A stretch of DNA of 34,702 bases from Streptomyces sp. MMG1533. GTDB lineage: Bacteria > Actinomycetota > Actinomycetes > Streptomycetales > Streptomycetaceae. The position numbers and the translations under genes are program-made. The stretch spans positions 1 to 34,702 of the forward strand of contig NZ_LGDG01000282.1 of the NCBI RefSeq assembly GCF_001279775.1, in the 5' to 3' direction. Of this stretch, positions 24,319-33,054 are shown in pieces. The number at the start of each line of letters is the position of its first letter. Position 1 is the stretch's first letter. The notes beneath the pieces were generated by a model. It made no database searches and was not told the DNA's origin. It was given only the letters and a program-made list of their open reading frames with translations.

Positions 24319-26399
24319 GCTGACGGGTCCTTCGCGGGGACGGCGAAGACTGTGCCGTCGGGGGCGGTGGCGTAGACGTGGTCGTGGGCGAGCACGGGGG
24401 AGGACAGCGCGCCGGCGATCTGGTCCGAGTTCGTGTCGAGCCGCGGGGGCGTCTGCCCGAGAAGCCTGCCGCCCGCGGCGTCCACGGCGAGCAGCCGCCC
24501 GTCGGGCGCGGTGATGTACACGTGCCGGCCGTCGGCCACCGGCGCGGAGCCTCTGGTCACGGCCGTTTCCAGGCTCCACCGCTGTTTGCCGGCGGCCATG
24601 TCGACGGCCACCAACGAGCCGCCTGTCCCCATCAGGTACACGACGTTGCCGCGTACGGTGCCCTGGGCCTGCTGCAGCGGTACCGCCAGCGTCACCCGCC
24701 GTGAGGTCCCGTCGTCCGGGTTGTAGCGGACCACGGCCCTCGTGTCGTCGTAGACCGCGTCGGTGGCGGCGAAGAAGACCGACCCGTCCCCGGTACCCAC
24801 GGGTTCCAGAGACCCCTTCAGCTGCTTGTCCCACCGCAGGTCACCCGTGTCCGGGTCCACCGCGGTGACCCGTGTGCTCGTCCCGTCGTCGGACGTACTC
24901 GTGGCGTACGCCAGCGGATCTCCGGCGAAGGAGACGAAGAACGGCGCCTTGTGCCCGGGTATCCGGTGGCTCCACGTCGTGTCGCCCGAAGCGCTGTCAA
25001 GGCCCGTGACCGTGCCGTCGGCAGTGGTGAGCAGAAGCATGCGGCTCGTGTGCCCCAGCCCGCTGTATGAGGACATGCTCCGCTGCCAACGTGCCTTGCC
25101 CGAAGCGGGATCGAGTGCCTCGAGGCGCAAGTTCAGATCCAGCGTGGGCTGGACGAGCCCACCCGACACGACCGGCTGCCCGGCGCGCACCCGGGCGTCG
25201 GCGTGCCGCCACAGCAGGCGGCCGTCGGACGGATCGAGGGCGAAGACCAGGCCGGTCTGCCCGCAGAGCAACTTCCCGTTCCCGTAGGCGCATTGGGGCG
25301 TGTCCTTCCCGGACGGCGCCGTCGCCTTCCACGAGCCGAACCCGGCGGACGTGGTGCGCGGTGTGCTGCTGCTCCGCGGCACCGCGCTGCCACCGTCGAG
25401 CAGTTGGACCGAGGTCAGCGCCACGACCGCGGCGAGGCCCAGCGCCCCCGCGCCGAGGGCCGCCCATCTGCCCCGGCGCTTCACAGGCTGCGGTTCGGGC
25501 TTCTCGGCGCGCGGCTCCGGCCCGAGCGGCTCCGCCCGCTGCGCCGGTATGAACGCCTGCGTGTCGTACGACGCCGCCACCGACCGCAGTTCCCGCATCA
25601 ACTCGTCCGGCGTGGGCCGGTCCTCGGGCTCCTTGGCCAGACACCGCAGCACCAGCGGCGCGAGATTCTCCGGTACGCCGGTCAGGTCCGGCTCGTCATG
25701 AACGACCTGGTAGGCGACGACGTACGGACTGTCCGAGTCGAACGGCCCCCGCCCCGTGGCCGCGTGCACCATCACGGAACCCAGCGCGAAGATGTCGGCG
25801 GCGGGCCCCACCTCCCGCGGCCGCCGGAACTGCTCGGGCGCCATGAACGGCGGTGTCCCGATCAACTTCCCGGTCTCGGTCCGCAGTTCGCTGTCTTTTG
25901 GCCGGGAAATGCCGAAGTCGATGACCTTGGGGCCGTCCTCGGCGAGCAGCACGTTGCTCGGCTTGAGATCCCGGTGCACCACGCCGACCCGGTGGATGTC
26001 GCGGAGCGCCTCGGCCAGTCCGGCCATCAGCCGGCGCAACTCGCCAGGGCTCATGGCCCCGTTCCGCTTCACGTGGTCGGACAGGGTCGGCCCGGGGATG
26101 AACAGGGTGGCCATCCAGGGCCGTTCGGCTTCCGAGTCGGCATCGACGACGGACGCGGTGAAGGCCCCGCTGACCTTCCGCGCGGCAGCCACCTCCTGCC
26201 GGAACCGCCCCCTGAACTCGGGATCTTTGGCGAACTCGGCATGTACGACCTTCACCGCGAGCTTCATCCCCGAGGTACTCCGCGCGAGATGCACGATGCC
26301 CATGCCCCCGGAGCCCAGACACGACTCCAGCCGGTAGTGACCGGCGTACTCGGGAAGTTCCGCTTCCGCGCCCGCTCCAGTGTTGCGCTGTGGCGCCAT
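24312..26399 (-). CDS. Transmembrane Ser/Thr protein kinase with PQQ-type beta-propeller (AfsK-like)
   Basis: The product is 695 residues. The kinase domain (about 22-275) is complete: glycine loop LGSGGMGIV, catalytic K50 in KLAVKVV, HRDLKPSN (D144), DFG (D161-G163), GTPPFMAPEQ. A Pro/Glu-rich linker and one TM helix (about 313-331) follow. The remainder (about 350-695) reads as repeated PQQ-like beta-propeller blades, with recurring units such as ALDPSDGRLLW, ALDPASGKARW, GLDSASGDTTW, AVDPDTGDLRW, AVDMAAGKQRW and AVDAAGGRLL. The orientation predicts a cytoplasmic kinase and an extracytoplasmic propeller that may sense ligand. The architecture resembles AfsK, but AfsK identity is not claimed. 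The gene is divergent from two SH3b-domain genes. Confidence 0.94.
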   Translation of the reverse strand: MAPQRNTGAGAEAELPEYAGHYRLESCLGSGGMGIVHLARSTSGMKLAVKVVHAEFAKDPEFRGRFRQEVAAARKVSGAFTASVVDADSEAERPWMATLFIPGPTLSDHVKRNGAMSPGELRRLMAGLAEALRDIHRVGVVHRDLKPSNVLLAEDGPKVIDFGISRPKDSELRTETGKLIGTPPFMAPEQFRRPREVGPAADIFALGSVMVHAATGRGPFDSDSPYVVAYQVVHDEPDLTGVPENLAPLVLRCLAKEPEDRPTPDELMRELRSVAASYDTQAFIPAQRAEPLGPEPRAEKPEPQPVKRRGRWAALGAGALGLAAVVALTSVQLLDGGSAVPRSSSTPRTTSAGFGSWKATAPSGKDTPQCAYGNGKLLCGQTGLVFALDPSDGRLLWRHADARVRAGQPVVSGGLVQPTLDLNLRLEALDPASGKARWQRSMSSYSGLGHTSRMLLLTTADGTVTGLDSASGDTTWSHRIPGHKAPFFVSFAGDPLAYATSTSDDGTSTRVTAVDPDTGDLRWDKQLKGSLEPVGTGDGSVFFAATDAVYDDTRAVVRYNPDDGTSRRVTLAVPLQQAQGTVRGNVVYLMGTGGSLVAVDMAAGKQRWSLETAVTRGSAPVADGRHVYITAPDGRLLAVDAAGGRLLGQTPPRLDTNSDQIAGALSSPVLAHDHVYATAPDGTVFAVPAKDPSAW

Positions 26400-26581
26400 G
26401 CGACCACCCCCGTGCTGTCCGTTCGCGCGCGCGACGCACGGAGCCTAGTCGATGACTCGTACGAGACAGAGGCGGCTTGCTAGCTTCTCCGTGCGAGTCG
26501 CGTACTTGTGTTTCGTGGCGCGATTCAAGGGAATCAACGGGACCCCATGGCAGTCATGGGGTCGAACGGGGGAGGTCTTTC

Positions 26582-26911
26582 ATGTCTGTTGAAGGCATCG
26601 AAGTGGCAGAGGGCGAAGACGAGGCGGAAGCCGTCACCATGACGACGGCCACGACCACGGCCCTGCGCTACTACTCGGTCGCGCCAGGCGTCCGCCTGAA
26701 CGTCCGCAGCGGCCCCGGCACCAACTACACCGTCGTCCGCATCCTGGCCGAGGGCGCGAAGGTCCCGATCTTCTGTCAGTCGCCGGGTACGACGATCACG
26801 GGCCCGTACGGCACGTCGAACATCTGGGACAACATCGACAACGGCGAGTACGTCTCGGACACGTACGTGAACACCGGCAGCGACGGCTACATCCGCCCGC
26901 GCTGCTCCTGA
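26582..26911 (+). CDS. Small SH3b-domain protein without a signal peptide
   Basis: The product is 109 residues. Residues 1-18 are strongly acidic, followed by TMTTATTTALRYYS. A bacterial SH3 domain (about 30-105) contains GVRLNVRSGPGTNYTVVRIL and a Cys pair (in IFCQSPG and near the C-terminus, RPRCS). There is no hydrophobic signal segment, though the domain usually acts in the wall and its cysteines look suited to a disulphide. I chose the ATG at 26582 because GGGAGG lies about 6-10 bases upstream. The next gene is a close paralogue that does carry a signal peptide, 28 bases downstream. Function is unknown. Confidence 0.85.
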   Translation: MSVEGIEVAEGEDEAEAVTMTTATTTALRYYSVAPGVRLNVRSGPGTNYTVVRILAEGAKVPIFCQSPGTTITGPYGTSNIWDNIDNGEYVSDTYVNTGSDGYIRPRCS

Positions 26912-26939
26912 ACCCGCCACCATCACCCAGAGGACATTC

Positions 26940-27281
26940 ATGACACCCCTGAGACGTAGATCCGTCCTGCTCGCGGGGCTCACCGGGGCCATTCTCATGG
27001 TGGGCGCAGCCACAGCCCAGTCCGCGACGACCGTGCGCTACTACCCGGTCGCTCCGGGCGTCCAGCTGAACGTCCGCAGCGGCCCGGGCACGACGTACAG
27101 CATCGTCCGCGTCCTGCCTGTGGGCGCCAACGTCCCCATCTGGTGCCAGACACCTGGCCAGACGGTCACGGGCCCGTACGGCACGTCGAACATCTGGGAC
27201 AACATCGACAGCGGCGAGTACGTCTCGGACGCGTACGTGAACACCGGCAGCGACGGCTACGTCGCCTCGCGCTGCGCCTGA
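26940..27281 (+). CDS. Secreted SH3b-domain protein, paralogue of the upstream gene
   Basis: The product is 113 residues. Residues 1-29 are a Sec signal peptide (MTPLRRRSVLLAGLTGAILM, ATAQSA cleavage region). The mature part is one bacterial SH3 domain with the same layout as the upstream protein, including two cysteines (in IWCQTPG and SRCA). The DNA for 27166-27260 matches 26796-26890 with two mismatches in 95 bases, showing a recent duplication or gene conversion. AGAGGA precedes the ATG by 6 bases. Known family role: binding to cell-wall peptides. With the kinase it may form an envelope-related cluster, an inference from position. Confidence 0.9.
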   Translation: MTPLRRRSVLLAGLTGAILMVGAATAQSATTVRYYPVAPGVQLNVRSGPGTTYSIVRVLPVGANVPIWCQTPGQTVTGPYGTSNIWDNIDSGEYVSDAYVNTGSDGYVASRCA

Positions 27282-27324
27282 TCCCCACCGGAGCCCGCGG
27301 CCGCCCCAGCGCCATAATCAACGG

Positions 27325-27825
27325 GTGAGCGACGAACAAGGCACCCCGTCCGCGGGCTCCCCAGGCACTCCCCACCCCGACCCCCTCCGCCTCTTCGGCA
27401 CGACCTGGGTCGACCACGACAACGGCTACACCCTCCGCCGCATCGCCGCCTCCATCGGCTCCCTCGCCGCTGCGGCCGTCTCCTGCCTGATCCTGCGCTT
27501 CGCCTACGAGGGCCTCCAGATCGCCGACACCGGCAGCTTCGTGACCGTCCTCGTCGTCGCGATGTTCGCCATCTGCAGCGCCCTCGCCTTCCGCCACACC
27601 TGGGACGGCTTCACCAAGCGCCCCGACCCCGACCGCCAGGCATCCCTCCGCGGCCTCCTGACCATCGGCTTCGTCGGTTCCCTCCTCGCCTACTTCTTCC
27701 GCTCCCTCACCGAGGCCCCCGGCGAGAAACTCCACCGCGAGGAGTACGAGGCGGCTCTCAAGCACCACGAGAAGCGCACGACCCGGCGCACCGGCAACCC
27801 GTCGAAGAAGCGCCGCCGCGTGTAG
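27325..27825 (+). CDS. Small integral membrane protein of unknown function
   Basis: The product is 166 residues with a hydrophilic Pro/Gly-rich N-terminus (1-35), three hydrophobic segments (about 42-61, 70-91, 110-126) and a strongly basic C-terminus ending KKRRRV. No motif is recognised. GTG at 27325 is the start; CATAAT (27313-27318) lies 6 bases before it, so the message is probably leaderless and independent of the SH3b genes. Confidence 0.82.
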   Translation: MSDEQGTPSAGSPGTPHPDPLRLFGTTWVDHDNGYTLRRIAASIGSLAAAAVSCLILRFAYEGLQIADTGSFVTVLVVAMFAICSALAFRHTWDGFTKRPDPDRQASLRGLLTIGFVGSLLAYFFRSLTEAPGEKLHREEYEAALKHHEKRTTRRTGNPSKKRRRV

Positions 27826-27887
27826 GCCGTGCCCCCTCTCACCGAAAACTCACCGCACCCTGCCCCGACCCCGGTCACCATGGGCCC

Positions 27888-28655
27888 ATGACGGCCTCCT
27901 CTCACACCACCCGAGCGCAGTCCTTCAACGCCGCCGCAGCCCAGTACGCCGCCAACCGTCCGTCCTACCCGACCGCCCTCTTCGACGCGATCGAGGACCT
28001 GGCCGGCCGCCCCCTCACCGGTGCCCGCGTCGCGGACGTCGGCGCCGGCACCGGCATCGCGACCGCCCTCCTGCACGCCCGGGGCGCCGATGTGATCGCC
28101 GTGGAGCCCGGCGACGGCATGGCGGCCCAGTTCCGCCGCGCCCACCCCGACATCCCGATCATCCTGGGCGACGGCAACACCCTCCCTCTGGCCACCTCCT
28201 CCGCCGACTTCCTCACCTACGCCCAGTCCTGGCACTGGACCGACCCCGCCCAGGCCGTCCCGGAGGCCGTCCGCGTGCTGCGCCCGGGCGGCGCGCTCGC
28301 CCTGTGGTGGAACACCGACGCCCTCGACGTGCCGTGGATCGCGGAGGCCGCCGACCGCACCGGGCGCTACTTGGGCGTGAACGTCGCCGCCGAGAAGCGA
28401 GGCGTCAACGCCCGTGTCGCCGACCCCACCGGCCGTCTGGACTTCGCCCGCCGCGAGGTCCGCTGGAGCCGCCACGTCTCCATCGACACCCACCTCGCCA
28501 ACATCGCCAGCCACTCCCAATTCCTGGTCCACGGCGAGGAGGCCGGCGCAGCCTTTTTCGCCGAGGAGCGGGACCACCTGACGAGGGCCTTCCCGGACGG
28601 AGTCGTCGAGGAGGTCTACGACGTGATCCTGCTCCTGGCCACCACCACACCCTGA
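27888..28655 (+). CDS. Class I SAM-dependent methyltransferase
   Basis: The product is 255 residues. The Methyltransf_11 fold is clear: FNAAAAQYAANRPSYP at the N-terminus, motif I VADVGAGTGIAT, the acidic end of strand 2 at VIAVEPGDGM, motif II DFLTYAQSWHWTD, and the motif III-like VLRPGGALALWW. This resembles UbiE/Cypemycin-type and trans-aconitate methyltransferase-like enzymes, so the substrate is open. Two ATGs occur close together (27880 and 27888); the second is in frame. The GTCACCAT-G-GGCCC segment before it also occurs before the AraC-type gene at 4591, and CACCAT may be a weak leaderless -10. Confidence 0.88.
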   Translation: MTASSHTTRAQSFNAAAAQYAANRPSYPTALFDAIEDLAGRPLTGARVADVGAGTGIATALLHARGADVIAVEPGDGMAAQFRRAHPDIPIILGDGNTLPLATSSADFLTYAQSWHWTDPAQAVPEAVRVLRPGGALALWWNTDALDVPWIAEAADRTGRYLGVNVAAEKRGVNARVADPTGRLDFARREVRWSRHVSIDTHLANIASHSQFLVHGEEAGAAFFAEERDHLTRAFPDGVVEEVYDVILLLATTTP

Positions 28656-28715
28656 CCCCACACCCGAAACCCCGATCCCCACAGCACAGCCGGCCTCACG
28701 AAGACACCGCGGCCA

Positions 28716-28752
28716 GGTCTACGACGCCCCCCGTTCCGGTCTACGACGCCCC
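28716..28752. repeat. 15-bp direct repeat over the sulP stop codon
   Basis: GGTCTACGACGCCCC occurs at 28716-28730 and 28738-28752. The second copy contains the stop of the minus-strand SulP gene, so the first copy carries a second stop triplet 22 bases further on. It looks like a short local duplication. Confidence 0.85.
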
Positions 28753-30177
28753 CGTCCCCGTCACCACCTGCGCCTGCCCCCGCGCGGCGGCCCACCCCTC
28801 CAGGGCCGCCGCGCACGCGTGGTCCATGTGCCGCAGCCCGCCCAGCTCCAGCCGCACCACCCGATCCCGCGGCAACGCCTCCAACGCGTCGAGCAGCTTC
28901 GGCAGCCGCAGAAACGTCGCATGCCCAAACACCCGTACGAGGATCCCCGTGTCCCCCCGTTCCTCGGTCTCCACATGCACATGGCTGACGTCCCAGGCGG
29001 TCTTCGCCACCGCCAGCGCCAGCCCCACCAGCACCCCCTCGAACAGGTTCCCGACCACGATCGCCACAGTCGTCACCCCCAGCACGGCCACCTCTCCGCG
29101 ATGCCCGCGCCACAACGCCCGCGCCTCCCGCACCGGCACGAGCCTGCACCCGGCGTGCACCAACAGGCCGGCCAGTGCCGCCACCGGAATCACCCCCAGC
29201 ACTTTGGGCAACAGCGCCGTGAACACCAGCAGCCACACCCCGTGCAGCACCCGCGAGGCCTTCGTACGCGCTCCTGCCTGCACATTCGCGGCGCTCCGCA
29301 CGATCACCGCGGTCATCGGCAGCGCCCCCAGCACCCCGCACACGGCGTTCCCCGCCCCCTGCGCGATCAGCTCCCGGTCGTAGTCGGTTCTTCGTGCCCC
29401 CGAATGCAGCCGGTCCACGGCAGCCGCGCTGAACAACGACTCGGCGGACGCGATCAACGCGAACGCGACGACGGTCCCGATCACCCCCACTTCCAACAGC
29501 CGCCCGAAATCCGCCCCCTCCGGCACGCGCACCGCACCGAGCAGCCCCCACACCTCGACCCGCCGCACGTCCAGGTCGAACACCCCGGTCACCACAGCGG
29601 CCGACGCCACCGCCACCAGCGGTGCAGGCACCACCCGCGCCCCCCTCCGCCAACGGGGCCACAGGAGCAATACGGAAATAGTGGCAGCCCCCACTGACAA
29701 CGCCACCGGATCCACCCGCCCCGGCAACGCCACCAGCCCGGCAAGCTTCCCCGGCCCGCTCGCCGGTGCGGCCGCGTCGCCCAGCGCGTACACCTGCGCG
29801 GCCACCAGCACGAGCCCGATCCCGGCGAGCATCCCCTGCACGACGGCAGCCGACACGGCCCGGAACCACCGCCCGAGCCGCAGCGCCCCGAGCCCGAACT
29901 GCACCAGCCCGGCCCCGAGCACCAGCACGCCGAGCACCTCGACGCCGTACCTCTGCACGGCCTCGTACACGAGCACGGTCAACCCCGCCGCCGGACCGCT
30001 GACCTGCAGACTGCTGCCGGGCAACGCCCCAGCGACCAGCCCGCCGACGATCCCGGTGACCAGCCCCAGCTCGGCGGGCACACCGGAGGCGATGGCGATA
30101 CCCACGCACAGGGGCAACGCCACGAGAAACACCACGAGGGACGCGAACAGATCGGCCCTGCCTACGCCACAGCGCAT
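28741..30177 (-). CDS. SulP-family anion transporter with C-terminal STAS domain
   Basis: The product is 478 residues from the ATG at 30177, which has GGAGGT 9 bases upstream. The N-terminal half has about 12 hydrophobic segments with SulP-like motifs: DLFASLVVFLVALPLCVGIAIASG, GLVAGALPGSSLQVSGPAAG, and the SAESLFSAAAVDRLHSGARR region followed by ELIAQGAGNAVCGVLGALPM. The STAS domain (about 380-478) follows, with FGHATFLRLPKLLDALEAL and LELGGLRHMDHACAAALEGW. Known family roles are sulphate, bicarbonate or other anion uptake; substrate is not readable. It is divergent from the ABC transporter pair. Confidence 0.92.
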   Translation of the reverse strand: MRCGVGRADLFASLVVFLVALPLCVGIAIASGVPAELGLVTGIVGGLVAGALPGSSLQVSGPAAGLTVLVYEAVQRYGVEVLGVLVLGAGLVQFGLGALRLGRWFRAVSAAVVQGMLAGIGLVLVAAQVYALGDAAAPASGPGKLAGLVALPGRVDPVALSVGAATISVLLLWPRWRRGARVVPAPLVAVASAAVVTGVFDLDVRRVEVWGLLGAVRVPEGADFGRLLEVGVIGTVVAFALIASAESLFSAAAVDRLHSGARRTDYDRELIAQGAGNAVCGVLGALPMTAVIVRSAANVQAGARTKASRVLHGVWLLVFTALLPKVLGVIPVAALAGLLVHAGCRLVPVREARALWRGHRGEVAVLGVTTVAIVVGNLFEGVLVGLALAVAKTAWDVSHVHVETEERGDTGILVRVFGHATFLRLPKLLDALEALPRDRVVRLELGGLRHMDHACAAALEGWAAARGQAQVVTGTGAS

Positions 30178-30285
30178 CACAACAGCACCTCCGCTGATCA
30201 ACGGGAGAAGAACGGGAGAAGGAGCGAGACGGAGATGCGTGGGCCGCCGAACCGGGGGAGGACGCGGCCGATGTGCGTGCTCGGC

Positions 30286-30315
30286 ATATGACCTCGCACT
30301 GAAATCCATTGTCAG
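30286..30315 (-). promoter_or_regulatory. Candidate sulP promoter
   Basis: On the minus strand CTGACA (30310-30315) and TCATAT (30286-30291) are spaced 18 bases apart, about 110 bases before the sulP start. The rest of the 294-base divergent gap shows no gene. Confidence 0.4.
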
Positions 30316-30435
30316 GAAGGTGAGTTGATCGCGCAGCCGGTTCCCGTGGTCATCCGGGGCGCCCGGAGGTGCACGAACCGGATCACCTGCCTCCGATCAC
30401 TCCGCCGCGCGCCTGCGCAACCGAGCGCGCCCCGC

Positions 30436-30464
30436 TTGACGGCGTCCGCCGACGAGAGCAATAT
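30436..30464 (+). promoter_or_regulatory. Candidate leaderless promoter of the ABC transporter operon
   Basis: TTGACG (30436-30441) and CAATAT (30459-30464) are spaced 17 bases apart. The ATG at 30472 begins 7 bases after the -10, so transcription would start at or next to the start codon. Confidence 0.6.
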
Positions 30465-30471
30465 TCAGCAC

Positions 30472-31287
30472 ATGATGATTATAAAACCCGGCTCAGCCGA
30501 CGAGGGAGCGGCCTCAGGGGGCGCCACCCCCGCTGTCCAAGCCGAGAACCTCACCGTCGTCCGCGGCCCCCGCACCGTCCTGCGCGGGCTCGACTTCACG
30601 GTCCCGCGTGGCCAGATCACCGGCCTGCTCGGCCCTTCCGGATGCGGCAAGACCACGCTCATGAGGGCGATCGTCGGCACCCAGGCCAAGGTCACCGGCA
30701 CCATCGACGTCCTCGGCAGCCCCGCCGGACACCCCACCCTCCGCACCCGCATCGGTTACGTCACCCAAGCCCCCTCCGTCTACGACGATCTGACGGTCCA
30801 CCAGAACCTCGACTACTTCGCCGCGATCCTCGCCCCCGGCCGCGCGTCCGCCGACCGGCGCCACGAGAACGTCACTCGCGCGATCGCCGACGTCGACCTC
30901 ACCACCCACGCCGACGCCCTCGCCGGCAACCTCTCCGGCGGCCAGCGCAGCCGCGTGTCCCTCGCGGTCGCCCTCCTCGGAACCCCCGAACTCCTGGTCC
31001 TCGACGAACCCACCGTCGGCCTTGACCCCGTCCTCCGCCGCGACCTCTGGAACCTCTTCCACGACATCGCGGCACAGCGCGACGCGACGTTGCTGATCTC
31101 CTCCCACGTCATGGACGAGGCCGAGCGCTGCCACCGCCTCCTCCTGATGCGCGAGGGCGAGATCCTCGCCGACGACACCCCGGACGCCCTCCGCACCCGC
31201 ACGCACTCCGACACGGTCGAAGCGGCCTTCCTGCACCTCGTCGACGAAGCCGCCGCAGCAGCCCGCCGCAAGGAGACGACCCGATGA
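30472..31287 (+). CDS. ABC-2 type transporter ATP-binding protein
   Basis: The product is 271 residues. Walker A is GPSGCGKTT (54-62), the signature is NLSGGQRSR, Walker B is LLVLDEPTVGLDP, and the switch histidine is in LISSHVMDEAE. This is the nucleotide-binding subunit of a drug- or lipid-exporter type (ABC-2). The first codons (MMIIKPG) are unusually AT-rich for this genome. ATG 30472 has no ribosome site, consistent with the leaderless promoter just upstream; ATG 30475 is an alternative. Its stop overlaps the permease start (ATGA). Confidence 0.95.
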   Translation: MMIIKPGSADEGAASGGATPAVQAENLTVVRGPRTVLRGLDFTVPRGQITGLLGPSGCGKTTLMRAIVGTQAKVTGTIDVLGSPAGHPTLRTRIGYVTQAPSVYDDLTVHQNLDYFAAILAPGRASADRRHENVTRAIADVDLTTHADALAGNLSGGQRSRVSLAVALLGTPELLVLDEPTVGLDPVLRRDLWNLFHDIAAQRDATLLISSHVMDEAERCHRLLLMREGEILADDTPDALRTRTHSDTVEAAFLHLVDEAAAAARRKETTR

Positions 31288-32075
31288 GTACGACGACCAG
31301 CACGACGCCCCCGCACACCCCCGCACCCATCAGCGCCCTCAACCCATCCCGCACCATGGCCACCGCCGCCCGGGTCCTGCGCCAGCTCCGCCACGACCCG
31401 CGCTCGATCGCGCTGATGATCCTCATCCCCTGCGTGATGCTGTTCCTGCTGCGCTACGTCTTCGACGGCAGCCCGCGCACCTTCGACAGCATCGGCGCCT
31501 CCCTCCTCGGGATCTTCCCGCTGATCACGATGTTCCTGGTCACCTCCATCGCCACCCTGCGCGAACGCACCTCCGGCACCCTCGAACGCCTCCTCGCCAT
31601 GCCCCTGGGCAAGGGCGACCTCATCGCCGGCTACGCCCTCGCCTTCGGCACCCTCGCGATCATCCAGTCCGCCCTCGCGACCGGCCTGGCCCTCTGGTTC
31701 CTCGACCTGGACGTCACCGGCAGCCCCTGGCTCCTCCTCCTGGTGGCCCTCCTCGACGCCCTGCTCGGCACCGCCCTCGGCCTCTTCGTCTCGGCCTTCG
31801 CCGCCTCCGAATTCCAGGCCGTCCAGTTCATGCCGGCGGTGATCTTCCCCCAACTCCTCCTCTGCGGCCTCTTCACCCCCCGCGACAACATGCACCCCGT
31901 CCTGGAGACCATCTCCGACGTCCTCCCCATGTCCTACGCGGTCGACGGCATGAACGAAGTCCTCCACCACACGGACATGACAGCCGACTTCGTACGCGAC
32001 GCCCTGATCGTCGCGGGCTGCGCACTGCTGGTCCTGGCCCTGGGCGCTGCCACCCTGCGCCGCCGAACCCCATGA
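31284..32075 (+). CDS. ABC-2 type transporter permease
   Basis: The product is 263 residues with about six hydrophobic segments and the ABC-2 membrane pattern, including RERTSGTLERLLAMPLGKGD and the late LLLCGLFTPRDNMHPVL and SDVLPMSYAVDGM segments. The N-terminal 25 residues are Thr/Pro-rich and cytoplasmic. It is coupled to the ATPase gene by a 4-base overlap. Together they should form an exporter, substrate unknown. No regulator gene is adjacent. Confidence 0.94.
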   Translation: MSTTTSTTPPHTPAPISALNPSRTMATAARVLRQLRHDPRSIALMILIPCVMLFLLRYVFDGSPRTFDSIGASLLGIFPLITMFLVTSIATLRERTSGTLERLLAMPLGKGDLIAGYALAFGTLAIIQSALATGLALWFLDLDVTGSPWLLLLVALLDALLGTALGLFVSAFAASEFQAVQFMPAVIFPQLLLCGLFTPRDNMHPVLETISDVLPMSYAVDGMNEVLHHTDMTADFVRDALIVAGCALLVLALGAATLRRRTP

Positions 32076-32205
32076 TCGACCCAGCCCGTCCGGCGCATGC
32101 CGAGGAGGTCGCCGGCTCGTCCGCCCTCCGGACAGACGAGCCGCACCCCCACCCCCGGTGCGAGGATGAACCCCGGACGACGCACCCCCGGAGGGCACCC
32201 CAGCC

Positions 32206-33015
32206 ATGACCCAGAAAGTCGCAGTCCTCGGCACCGGCAAGATCGGCGAAGCCCTGCTCAGCGGAATGATCCGCGCCGGCTGGGCCCCGGCCGACCTCCT
32301 GGTCACCGCACGCCGCCCCGAGCGGGCCGAAGAACTCCGCACCCGCTACGGAGTCACCCCGGTCACCAACCCGGAAGCCGCCAAGACCGCCGACACCCTG
32401 ATCCTCACGGTCAAACCGCAGGACATGGGCACCCTCCTCGACGAACTCGCCCCGCACGTCCCCGCCGACCGCCTGATCATCAGCGGCGCCGCGGGCATCC
32501 CCACCTCCTTCTTCGAGGAGCGCCTCGCCGCCGGCACCCCGGTCGTCCGCGTCATGACGAACACCCCCGCCCTCGTCGACGAGGCCATGTCCGTGATCTC
32601 CGCCGGCACCCACGCCACCGCCGACCACCTCGCCCACACCGAGGAGATCTTCGGCGCCGTCGGCAAGACGCTGCGCGTCCCCGAGTCCCAGCAGGACGCC
32701 TGCACCGCACTCTCCGGCTCCGGCCCGGCCTACTTCTTCTACCTGGTCGAAGCCATGACGGACGCCGGCATCCTGCTCGGCCTGCCCCGCGACAAGGCCC
32801 ACGACCTGATCGTCCAGTCCGCGATCGGAGCCGCCACCATGCTCCGCGACAGCGGCGAACACCCGGTCAAGCTCCGCGAGAACGTCACCTCCCCCGCGGG
32901 CACGACCATCAACGCCATCCGCGAACTCGAGAACCACGGCGTACGAGCCGCCCTCATCGCCGCCCTCGAAGCCGCCCGCGACCGCAGCCGCGAACTGGCC
33001 TCCGGCAACAGCTGA
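32206..33015 (+). CDS. proC: Pyrroline-5-carboxylate reductase
   Basis: The product is 269 residues. The N-terminal NAD(P)-binding motif is VAVLGTGKIGEALLSGM. The family signature in the C-terminal half is ALSGSGPAYFFYLVEAM, and VTSPAGTTINAI is the conserved block near the end. Known role: last step of proline synthesis, reducing pyrroline-5-carboxylate. GGAGG lies about 11 bases before the ATG. It is convergent with trpS across a strong shared terminator. Confidence 0.96.
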   Translation: MTQKVAVLGTGKIGEALLSGMIRAGWAPADLLVTARRPERAEELRTRYGVTPVTNPEAAKTADTLILTVKPQDMGTLLDELAPHVPADRLIISGAAGIPTSFFEERLAAGTPVVRVMTNTPALVDEAMSVISAGTHATADHLAHTEEIFGAVGKTLRVPESQQDACTALSGSGPAYFFYLVEAMTDAGILLGLPRDKAHDLIVQSAIGAATMLRDSGEHPVKLRENVTSPAGTTINAIRELENHGVRAALIAALEAARDRSRELASGNS

Positions 33016-33018
33016 CGC

Positions 33019-33047
33019 CGTGCGGCCCCCGGCAAGGGGGCCGCACG
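33019..33047. terminator. Bidirectional terminator between proC and trpS
   Basis: A perfect 12-bp GC-rich stem (33019-33030 with 33036-33047) with a 5-base loop lies 3 bases after the proC stop and 7 bases past the trpS stop. It can serve both convergent genes. Confidence 0.88.
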
Positions 33048-33054
33048 TCACCCC

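Noticed and set aside
26582..26911. RiPP precursor with an acidic leader
   Set aside because: The acidic N-terminus is followed by a full SH3b domain, and there are no modification enzymes nearby.
30325..30471. N-terminal extension of the ABC ATPase
   Set aside because: The open frame continues upstream but has no ABC character, and the promoter at 30436-30464 places the start at 30472.
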